Source of the DNA: Nocardioidaceae bacterium
Lineage (GTDB): Bacteria > Actinomycetota > Actinomycetes > Propionibacteriales > Nocardioidaceae
Length of the DNA stretch: 32,890 nt
Direction of reading: 5' to 3'
Assembly: GCA_013696975.1 (NCBI GenBank)
Contig: JACCXO010000048.1
Location: 1-32,890 of the forward strand
Shown here in pieces: positions 1-7,270 of this stretch. How positions within the stretch are numbered: position 1 is the first letter of the stretch; every line of letters begins with the position of its first letter. The notes under the pieces were generated by a model. That model was not told where the DNA came from. It ran no database searches and saw nothing but the letters and a program-made list of their open reading frames with translations. A program made the position numbers and the translations under genes.

Positions 1-458
1 CGGGCCATGGCGAGCGTGTTCCCGTCGGAACGTGTGCCCATGAGACATTCGACTCGCACGCCGGCGGCCGCCAGCCGCTGAAAGCCGTACCGTTGCGCAG
101 CCATGCCCGGAGAGAGCATGCCTCTGACATGGCGGACGCCGAGGTCGAGAAGCAAATCCGTCAGAGCAACCTCATGACCGTAGGTCGCTTTCTGGAAGTT
201 GTAATGGGTACACATACCCCATCCCCTCGCCAGGCGGTCCGAACGAATGGCAGCGACGACCGGCAGCGTTGCCCCGGCGGCCAGCTGGAACCCGCCGTGA
301 CCGACCGTACCGACCGCGGCGGCCGCTAAGCCACTCGAGACGAGGAATGTTCGTCGAGACAGGGCGGAACTCGAGCCCGATCGCCCCGCCGCTTCGTACG
401 AAGCTGAGGTAGTCATGAGGGGCAAGTCGGCTTGCCCATTGTGCGGTGTGATTTTCAT
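1..458 (-). CDS. Tat-exported protein, possible glycosidase-like barrel, N-terminal part only
   Basis: This gene enters from the left edge and is missing from the ORF track because its stop lies outside the window. Reading the minus strand from ATG at 458 gives at least 152 codons without a stop. Residues about 34-50 read SRRTFLVSSGLAAAAVG, a twin-arginine signal followed by a hydrophobic core, so the product is probably folded in the cytoplasm and exported by Tat. After it comes GWGMCTHYNF and later LLLDLGVRHVRG, a pattern that resembles the first strands of GH5/GH39-like TIM-barrel proteins, where a 'LGVRHVR' segment is common. That resemblance is from memory and the catalytic part is not in the window. 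The 458 start has ACGGGGA about 6 bases upstream; an in-frame ATG at 416 is the alternative and would keep the whole Tat signal. Confidence 0.7.
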   Translation of the reverse strand, partial: MKITPHNGQADLPLMTTSASYEAAGRSGSSSALSRRTFLVSSGLAAAAVGTVGHGGFQLAAGATLPVVAAIRSDRLARGWGMCTHYNFQKATYGHEVALTDLLLDLGVRHVRGMLSPGMAAQRYGFQRLAAAGVRVECLMGTRSDGNTLAMA

Positions 459-657
459 TGATGTCCCCGTGGCTGCCAACCCCGCAGCTAGTTACCACGA
501 GTAATGGGACAGTAACAGCCTGTAAATCGAGAGGTGGCAAGAACCCCGAAACTGGTTGAACGCGTGCTGTTGGAAGTCACATAGGCGAGATGAGCCAACT
601 GGCAACGCGAAGTGTTGATGTGAGCCGAGTTGTCGGGTCCGACTTGCCTCGGGGCCT

Positions 658-1194
<537 letters not shown>

Positions 1195-1274
1195 ACTCGC
1201 CGCAATCATCTGGCATCGCCACTCCTCGGCGCGTCCGATTGGCGAGAGCGAGCACCGTGGGCTGGGATTGAGCC

Positions 1275-2156
1275 GTGACGAAGCCTGACCATGTCGACCT
1301 GACTGCTCCGCTGCGGTGGACAGCGGCGCATCTCGAGGCGCCCGTGACCGAGGTGCGCAAGCTAGAGGGCGGGTCAACAGGCGTAATGCTTGCGTTGCGT
1401 AGCGATCGCCATAATGAGGCAGTGCTACGGCTGATCACCGAGGAGCCGTGGCGCACGCATGGCGAGGCACTCTCGACCCGCGAGGGTGAGATCCAGCAGA
1501 TGCTGGCTACCAGTCCCGTCCCGTCGCCGATGTCCCTTGCCCTTGACGCGAAGGGGGACCACTGCGGACATCCTGCGCACCTGATGACACTGCTCCCAGG
1601 GGCGGTCAACGTCGACCGGATCGACAAGACATCGCTGGCTGCACTCGCAAGGCTTCTAGCGACGATCCACGACGTCGACCCGACGATTGAGGTTCGGCCC
1701 TACCAGTCGTGGGCATGGCAGGCGAAGTTCGTGGTGCCGACCTGGGCCGAGCACCCGGACTTGTGGTCGACGGCCTTCGACATCCTCCGCACAGAGCCAC
1801 CGTCGTTCGAGCCTCTATTCATCCATCGGGACTTCGCTCTCCGGAACGTTCTGTGGAGCAACGGATCGATCAGCGGGGTCGTCGACTGGGTAGAGGCCTC
1901 AATTGGGCCAGCATGGCTTGACGTCGCGCACTGCTGTACCAACATCGCTCTTGACCACGGCACCGTGGCCGCGGACGCCTTCGCCGAGGCATACAGCGCC
2001 GAGACCGGACAAGCACCGGACGCGTACTGGGACGTGATGGACGTAGTCGGGTTCCTGCCGGCACCAGGCCGGACGAGCATCGTTGGTGATCCGGCCGAGC
2101 ACGATCGCCGCCGCTCGCTCGAGCAGCGGCTGCTCGCCGTCATCTCCCGCGTGTAG
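1275..2156 (+). CDS. Aminoglycoside phosphotransferase (APH)-family kinase
   Basis: The 293-residue product has the protein-kinase-like fold of the APH/choline kinase family. The N-lobe carries KLEGGSTGVMLAL, a degenerate glycine-rich loop. HRDFALRN near residues 184-191 is the Brenner motif with catalytic Asp186 and metal ligand Asn191, and GVVDW just after supplies the second metal-binding Asp. Such enzymes transfer phosphate from ATP to a hydroxyl of a small molecule. The substrate cannot be read from sequence: resistance is possible, but many actinobacterial relatives have unknown metabolic substrates. The start is GTG at 1275 without a convincing Shine-Dalgarno; TGGGAT lies 6 bases upstream and could be a leaderless -10. 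The gene looks intact, between a dead peptidase gene and a P-loop gene. Confidence 0.8.
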   Translation: MTKPDHVDLTAPLRWTAAHLEAPVTEVRKLEGGSTGVMLALRSDRHNEAVLRLITEEPWRTHGEALSTREGEIQQMLATSPVPSPMSLALDAKGDHCGHPAHLMTLLPGAVNVDRIDKTSLAALARLLATIHDVDPTIEVRPYQSWAWQAKFVVPTWAEHPDLWSTAFDILRTEPPSFEPLFIHRDFALRNVLWSNGSISGVVDWVEASIGPAWLDVAHCCTNIALDHGTVAADAFAEAYSAETGQAPDAYWDVMDVVGFLPAPGRTSIVGDPAEHDRRRSLEQRLLAVISRV

Positions 2157-2222
2157 ATCTCGCGGCCATGTCGCGCGGCCTGAGTCTTTCTAGACATCCG
2201 TTCGTGGCGCCGGCCTATCAAT

Positions 2223-2252
2223 TTCGACGCGTTCTGCTTGCTCGCCGATAAT
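2223..2252 (+). promoter_or_regulatory. Candidate promoter of the P-loop gene (leaderless type)
   Basis: GATAAT at 2247-2252 sits 7 bases before ATG 2260, with TTCGAC 18 bases further upstream as a weak -35. There is no Shine-Dalgarno, so transcription would begin at or next to the start codon. Confidence 0.5.
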
Positions 2253-2259
2253 CAACATT

Positions 2260-2862
2260 ATGTCAACTAGTCTCCTGTCCAACGTCCGAACCTGGACTCC
2301 TGCTGTGCCGCGCCTCATTCACCTGAACGGTCCACCGGGCATCGGCAAGTCGACGCTCGCGCAGATGTACGTCGACAAGCACCCTGGCGTGCTCAATCTT
2401 GACGTCGACCTCATACGTGGCCTGATCGGCGGTTGGCGAGACCGATTCGCTGAGACAGGCGAGATCGTACGACCGATTGCTCTCAGCATTGCCCACACCC
2501 ATCTGCTAGCCGGTTACGACGTGATCATGCCGCAGTACCTCGGGGTACTGAGCGAGATCGAGCGCTTCGAAGCGGTGGCTCTTGACGCCGGCGCCGCATT
2601 CTGGGAGGTCGTCCTGATGGACACGAAGGAGCGATCCGTCGAGCGCTTCACCCGTCGCGGCGAGAATGACGAGCTTCCCTGGCACCGACAAGCAAAGGAG
2701 ATCGTTGAGCGCAACGGAGGTCCGGCGCTACTCGCCGACATGAACGATCGTCTAATCGACATGGCTCGAGCGAGGCCGAACGCCGTTGTCGTGCCGAGCG
2801 TGGCAGAGGCGGTCCATCGAACCTACGAGGCGCTCATCGCGGTCCTCGAACGAGGAGCCTGA
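2260..2862 (+). CDS. P-loop NTPase, small-molecule kinase-like (AAA_33/CPT type)
   Basis: The 200-residue protein has a clean Walker A, GPPGIGKST at residues 24-32, followed by NLDVDLIRGLIGGW, which fits the DxD substrate-binding segment of kinases related to chloramphenicol phosphotransferase, zeta toxin and the AAA_33 group. A lid-like ERFTRRG segment lies near residue 127. These proteins usually phosphorylate a small molecule, nucleotide or sugar; the substrate here is not apparent. No partner antitoxin is next to it, so a toxin role is not supported. ATG 2260 is preceded by GATAAT at 7 bases and has no Shine-Dalgarno. The gene follows the APH-like kinase at 103 bp on the same strand, but the promoter-like hexamer suggests separate transcription. 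Confidence 0.7.
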   Translation: MSTSLLSNVRTWTPAVPRLIHLNGPPGIGKSTLAQMYVDKHPGVLNLDVDLIRGLIGGWRDRFAETGEIVRPIALSIAHTHLLAGYDVIMPQYLGVLSEIERFEAVALDAGAAFWEVVLMDTKERSVERFTRRGENDELPWHRQAKEIVERNGGPALLADMNDRLIDMARARPNAVVVPSVAEAVHRTYEALIAVLERGA

Positions 2863-2876
2863 CTCTTACTCCTCGT
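2850..2876. terminator. Stem-loop between convergent genes
   Basis: ACGAGGAG at 2850-2857 and CTCCTCGT at 2869-2876 form a perfect 8-bp stem with an 11-base loop, spanning the stop codon of the P-loop gene and facing the end of the small lysine-rich gene. There is no T-run, so this is only a candidate bidirectional terminator. Confidence 0.4.
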
Positions 2877-2899
2877 AAGGTGACTCGCCGGCTCCGTGG

Positions 2900-3034
2900 C
2901 TAGTGCTTCTTGCCGGGTGGCACGATCTCGGTCTTGCTCTTCCCGTCCGCCTTCGCGTGCTTCTCGGCTCGTTTTTCCTTGAGAGACTTGCCTGCCTTCT
3001 TGGTCAGGTGTTGTCTAGGCGACTTGTCGGCCAT
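2900..3034 (-). CDS. Small lysine-rich conserved protein (44 aa)
   Basis: This gene is too short for the ORF track. ATG at 3034 is preceded by AAGGAG with a 4-base spacer, the best ribosome binding site in this part of the window. The product begins MADKSPRQHLTKKAGKSLKE and ends in IVPPGKKH. It is very basic, with lysine at about a quarter of positions, has no hydrophobic segment and is probably disordered. Short proteins with a 'LTKKxGKSLKEKR' core are common and unnamed in actinobacteria, as I recall. Nucleic-acid or ribosome contact is a plausible guess from charge alone. The gene converges with the P-loop gene. Confidence 0.75.
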   Translation of the reverse strand: MADKSPRQHLTKKAGKSLKEKRAEKHAKADGKSKTEIVPPGKKH

Positions 3035-3171
3035 GGTGCTCCTTGGGTTGAAGGCTGGTCAGCTCCGCAGCTTCGAACAGTACGCCTCCTACGGCGTAGA
3101 TGACACGTGGGTTTTCCAAGCACAGTGGTGCGGGGCGGACATCCCAAGTGGATTATGAAAGCCTTGCATTG

Positions 3172-3620
3172 ATGGAGGTCTCCTTAGAAACCGAGCGATT
3201 GAGGTTACGTCGGTTCACGACCTCCGACGCGGATCTGCTCATCGAACTGGACGGCGACCCGGAGGTTATGCAGTTCCTCACCGGTGGAAGAGCGACGGCC
3301 CGTGAGGTGATCGAGAGCGTCAAACCCTGCCGAAGTTCTTGGAATACTACGCACGGTTTGACGCTCTCGGCTATTGGGCCGCAGAGGAGAGAGCCGGCGG
3401 TCAGTTCGTTGGGTGGTTCGCGCTGGTCGATGCCGCCTTCCGGCTTCGCGATGTGCGGAAGGTGATCGCCACGACGATGACGGTGAACACGCGCTCCCGT
3501 CGGGTGATGGAGAAGGCCGGCCTCACGTTGGTGCGGACCTTTCACCAGTCCTGGCCTGATGTGATCGAAGGCGGCGAGCACGGGGACGTCGAATATGCGC
3601 TTACTGAGGCTGACTGGCAG
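3172..3620 (+). pseudogene. GNAT acetyltransferase remnant (frameshift plus internal deletion)
   Basis: The start reads MEVSLETERLRLRRFTTSDADLL and DPEVMQFLTGG, the usual N-terminus of a RimJ/RimL-type GNAT acetyltransferase. After AREVIE the homologous frame shifts: the continuation FLEYYARFDALGYWAAEE is in the second frame (ORF track 3339-3830). A second lesion follows: GGQFVGWFAL runs straight into VDAAFRLRDVRKVIATTMTVN, so about 40 residues are missing, including the R/QxxGxG/A acetyl-CoA loop. The tail RRVMEKAGLTLVRTFHQ and EHGDVEYAL is well preserved. No stop follows the normal end, and the frame runs on antisense through the toxin gene to 3830. The perfect inverted repeat at the frameshift is described separately. 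ATG 3172 is the chosen start; no good ribosome site is visible. Confidence 0.85.
3312..3369. repeat. Perfect 15-bp inverted repeat inside the GNAT pseudogene
   Basis: CGAGAGCGTCAAACC at 3312-3326 is the exact reverse complement of GGTTTGACGCTCTCG at 3355-3369, with 28 bases between. The right arm encodes the conserved RFDALG segment of the acetyltransferase. The left arm sits where the reading frame breaks. Confidence 0.9.
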
Positions 3621-3635
3621 CGCACGGCGAAGCCT

Positions 3636-4001
3636 TCAACGAATCTGTTTGATGCCGTGGCCATTGCCCCAGCTAAGGTCCGCGGTCCACACCTCCGCGC
3701 CCAGGCGCTGTCCCAGTGCGAGACACAACCGATCAGCCAAGGACAAACCACTGCCAGGGCGCCAACTCATGGCCGCCAATTCGGCGTCAACGGCCAGAAC
3801 CGGCTCGACCGCGAGGCCATAGCTCTGTAGGAGTGCCTTCACGAGTCCCCAGTCTTGTTTATGAGACATAACCTTCTGCGCCACCTCGGACCAGTTCGCC
3901 GCGCTGCACACACTCTCAGCCGTCAGGCCGCTTTCGACGAGGTCCGAGCCCTCTTCGGCTTGCAGAAACGCGAGCAAAGCCGACGCGTCGAAGACATTCA
4001 C
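3636..4001 (-). CDS. vapC: VapC-type PIN-domain toxin ribonuclease
   Basis: The 121-residue protein matches the size and motif order of VapC toxins. The acidic PIN residues are visible: Asp5 in NVFDAS, Glu39 in NWSEVAQK, Asp90 in SLADRLCLA and Asp108 in VWTADLSW. These form a Mg2+ site that cleaves RNA, in many VapCs tRNA or 23S rRNA. The GTG start at 4001 overlaps the antitoxin stop by four bases (GTGA), so translation is probably coupled to the antitoxin. The 3' end lies antisense to the readthrough tail of the GNAT pseudogene. The set looks intact. The RNA target cannot be predicted. Confidence 0.88.
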   Translation of the reverse strand: MNVFDASALLAFLQAEEGSDLVESGLTAESVCSAANWSEVAQKVMSHKQDWGLVKALLQSYGLAVEPVLAVDAELAAMSWRPGSGLSLADRLCLALGQRLGAEVWTADLSWGNGHGIKQIR

Positions 4002-4243
4002 TCCCCGCCCTCGATCGACGCTTGGGCGCGGCGCTCAGCCAGCAGCTCCTCGACGAGGCTAGGACCCTTCAGGCGGCGACGAACGAGCTCGCGAACCTGG
4101 CTTCGAGTAGCGAGAATGACGCCATCCGGCGTCTCAACGAAGAGCAGCGGTGATCCGGTGTGAAGATTCATCTTCTCGCGCAACTCAACAGGTATGACGA
4201 CCCGGCCCCGGTCGCCCATCGATACTGCGTATGTCCCACTCAT
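3998..4243 (-). CDS. vapB: AbrB/MazE-type antitoxin
   Basis: The 81-residue product starts MSGTYAVSMGDRGRVVIPVELREKM, a swapped-hairpin AbrB DNA-binding domain (typical 'GRVVIPxxLR' core), and its charged C-terminal half (SLVEELLAERR) would wrap the toxin. The ORF track extends upstream to 4330, but ATG 4243 is the better start: the AbrB domain begins there, and TACCAT is 6 bases upstream, which fits a leaderless transcript. Such antitoxins neutralise VapC and repress their own promoter. The gene is first in a two-gene operon and overlaps vapC by four bases. Confidence 0.85.
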   Translation of the reverse strand: MSGTYAVSMGDRGRVVIPVELREKMNLHTGSPLLFVETPDGVILATRSQVRELVRRRLKGPSLVEELLAERRAQASIEGGE

Positions 4244-4249
4244 CAGGAG

Positions 4250-4255
4250 ATGGTA
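4250..4255 (-). promoter_or_regulatory. Leaderless -10 hexamer of the antitoxin-toxin operon
   Basis: TACCAT (minus strand) lies 6 bases before ATG 4243; no Shine-Dalgarno is present. A TTGACA occurs further upstream near 4325-4330 but is too far to pair with it. Confidence 0.45.
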
Positions 4256-4374
4256 CCAATCAAGTTCTCTAGGTGGGATCCAGCGATTCGTACTCGCCAG
4301 GAGTTCACGCGTTGCTTGCCCAACTGTCAAGTCAGGCTCAGGCGGCGTACACGAACGACTGTTTTGCTGGAAGC

Positions 4375-4476
4375 ATGCCCAAACACTGGATGTTCCGATC
4401 AGAGACCGTCGTCGCGTCGGCGATTCTCATCTGGTTCACCGCTGCGGCCGGATACGCATTTCTCGTCTCGCGCTGA
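4375..4476 (+). CDS. Possible 33-aa single-pass membrane protein
   Basis: From ATG 4375 the frame reads MPKHWMFRSE followed by TVVASAILIWFTAAAGYAFLV and ends SR before TGA. This is a short basic N-terminus, one hydrophobic helix of about 20 residues and a one-Arg tail. It fills the gap between the antitoxin and the MOSC gene. GGAAGC just before the ATG is a poor ribosome site. The ORF track extends to 4273, but that part looks like noise. No family is recognised; the clean helix is the only argument for it. Confidence 0.35.
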   Translation: MPKHWMFRSETVVASAILIWFTAAAGYAFLVSR

Positions 4477-4483
4477 CAACCGC

Positions 4484-5308
4484 CTAGCCTGTCGAATCGT
4501 CGGTGACGCTATCGACGATCACATCGGCGTCGGTGTCTATAGCGCCAGTGACCACCGGAACCATGCGGACACCGAACCAGGTAGCCCCGTCCCAGCGTCG
4601 GTGCCTCGCCAGCGTCTTGACAGGTTCATGACCGGTCTCCAGGGTTTCGGGGTTGATGGTCGTCATGACACATCGGTCACAAAGCGACGCCCGGCGCAGG
4701 CCCACTCCTCCGATCTGAATCTCCTCCCACGAGTCCTCGGCGAATGGCTCTGTGCCATCTACCACCACGTTGGGGCGGAACCGGGTCATCGAGATCTCCG
4801 GGCCATCCGCGCCGACCCAGTCCTGCAGCTGCGCCAGGGAGGCGTTGCTGGTCAGCAGAATCGGCCCGGCATCGGCGAGGTTCAGCACATCCCCTGGTCG
4901 CCCGCCGTGCCGTGAGGACACCGAGCGAGCGGTCGGGTCGTCTTGCCACACCAACCGCAGGCGCTCCCCCGCAGCCTCGCTCAACCATGCGTCGACCCTG
5001 CTATCACAGCCGCGAGCCTGCGGCAGGCGTGAGAAACCAACGGCCACCAAGGGACCGTCGTACGGCGGCGAAACCTCGAGCGTGCCCAAGCCTGGAGCCG
5101 TGAGTCGCAGCCCGCCATCCGCTGGGCAATGCTCGGCTTGAATGCCCAGCAGGGCCTGTACTTGTCGAGCAGTGACCGGCTCCCCCGTCGCATCGACCAC
5201 ACCCCAGCGCCGATCACCTTCCATGCCCCACGGCGCCACCTCAGCCTGAGGCACCTGATGGCCCCGCAACGACTTGACCGGATAAATGCTGAGCGACTCG
5301 ACGCGCAT
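4484..5308 (-). CDS. MOSC-domain protein (YcbX/YiiM-like)
   Basis: The 274-residue product has an N-terminal MOSC_N barrel (VESLSIYPVKSLRG, WGMEGDRRWGVVD) and a C-terminal MOSC domain that includes NLADAGPILLTSNASL, RFRPNVVVDG and LCDRCVMTTINPETL. The Cys in LCDRC matches the conserved MOSC cysteine thought to bind sulfur or molybdenum cofactor. Relatives such as YcbX and mARC reduce N-hydroxylated compounds with Moco. No [2Fe-2S] ferredoxin domain is attached here, so an electron donor must come from elsewhere. The ORF track starts at a TTG (5344) that would overlap the permease; ATG 5308, four bases after the permease stop, is preferred. It is the last gene of the ABC exporter operon. Confidence 0.85.
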   Translation of the reverse strand: MRVESLSIYPVKSLRGHQVPQAEVAPWGMEGDRRWGVVDATGEPVTARQVQALLGIQAEHCPADGGLRLTAPGLGTLEVSPPYDGPLVAVGFSRLPQARGCDSRVDAWLSEAAGERLRLVWQDDPTARSVSSRHGGRPGDVLNLADAGPILLTSNASLAQLQDWVGADGPEISMTRFRPNVVVDGTEPFAEDSWEEIQIGGVGLRRASLCDRCVMTTINPETLETGHEPVKTLARHRRWDGATWFGVRMVPVVTGAIDTDADVIVDSVTDDSTG

Positions 5309-5312
5309 CGAA

Positions 5313-6148
5313 TCAGTCTTGGGAACGTCGCTTGAAGGCGGCAAGCGCCAGCGGCGCGAAGATCGCGGTGAAGATGATCGACCAAGCGATAGATGCGATC
5401 ACCGGGTGGTGTAATGGCCATTCAGCGCTCGCAGTCGGCTCCAGCCCGCCGTCGTTGCCCCAAAGCTCGCGAAGGCTGGCGGTCAGCGCGGTGACTGGGT
5501 TCCATTCAGCGACGAAGCGCAGCCACCATGGCATCCCCTCGGTGGGGGCAAAAGTGTTCGCCACGAAGGTGAGTGGGAACATCACCGTGAACATGAACCC
5601 TTGAACGGCTTCCACCGAGCGCATCAACGAACCCACCCAGATGCCGAGCCAGATCATGGAGAAGCCAAAGAGCAGCAGCACCAGATAAGCAAGCGCGGCG
5701 TTGAGCACTCCATCCCGGATGCGCCAGCCCACCGCCAGCCCCGTCAGACCCATCACCACGATGCCGATGCTGGAGTGGATGAGGCTGGAGATACTGCGGC
5801 CGATCAACACCGACGACCGGGAGATGGGCAACGACTTCAATCGGTCGACGATGCCCTTCTGCAGGTCATTGGTCAGACCCATCGCCACAATGGCAGAAGA
5901 GAAGACCATCGTCTGGGCCATGATGCCCGGCAATAGAAACTCCTTGTAGGAGACATCGCCCGGCGGATCGATCGATCCACCGAAGACATACGCAAACAGC
6001 AGCACGAACATCACCGGCTGGATGGTCACGTCGAGCAACATCTCGGGCATCCTGCGAATGTGCAGAAGGTTGCGCCATACGACCGTCATCGACTGTTGGA
6101 GCAGCGATCGGCTCTCTGTCGGAGGGCGGTGGGTATCCAAGGCCATCG

Positions 6149-6152
<4 letters not shown>
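5313..6152 (-). CDS. ABC-2 type exporter permease, DrrB-like
   Basis: The 279-residue membrane protein has about six hydrophobic segments in the ABC-2 arrangement. QPVMFVLLFAYVFGG forms the first helix, FLLPGIMAQTMVFSSAIVAMG the second, and FTVMFPLTFVANTFAP lies near the C-terminal re-entrant part. 'NDLQKGIVDRLKSLPISR' is the coupling-helix sequence typical of DrrB/NodJ-like drug or lipid exporters. It pairs with the ATPase upstream, with a four-base ATGA overlap, to form an efflux pump. The substrate is unknown; DrrB homologues in actinobacteria export antibiotics, glycolipids or heme-related compounds. Confidence 0.9.
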
Positions 6153-7138
<986 letters not shown>

Positions 7139-7144
7139 ATGGTC

Positions 7145-7150
7145 ACCTTA
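7145..7150 (-). promoter_or_regulatory. -10 hexamer of the ABC/MOSC operon
   Basis: TAAGGT on the minus strand ends 6 bases before ATG 7138. The same bases could serve as a weak ribosome site, so leaderless or leadered use is undecided. Confidence 0.45.
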
Positions 7151-7258
7151 GATGCGGGCCCCGACAGTTTTGAACCGAGTTTCCCACGGTCAGCAGGCGT
7201 CGCGCGCCACGGCGGCCACCGCAGACCGCCGCCGGAGGCCGCTGTCGTCGGCTGCATC

Positions 7259-7264
7259 TACAGT
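7259..7264 (+). promoter_or_regulatory. -10 hexamer of pepN (leaderless type)
   Basis: TACAGT sits 6 bases before ATG 7271 and there is no Shine-Dalgarno. No convincing -35 is seen. Confidence 0.45.
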
Positions 7265-7270
7265 GACCTG

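Noticed and set aside
459-657. Short ORFs on both strands between the Tat protein and the pip remnant
   Set aside because: No ribosome site, no family pattern, and several frames stop within 25 codons; I see nothing specific in this gap.
2260-2862. Zeta-type toxin of a toxin-antitoxin pair
   Set aside because: The kinase fold is compatible, but there is no epsilon-like antitoxin gene beside it.
4160-4915. 251-aa plus-strand ORF
   Set aside because: Antisense to the antitoxin and MOSC genes, with compositional features of a shadow frame.
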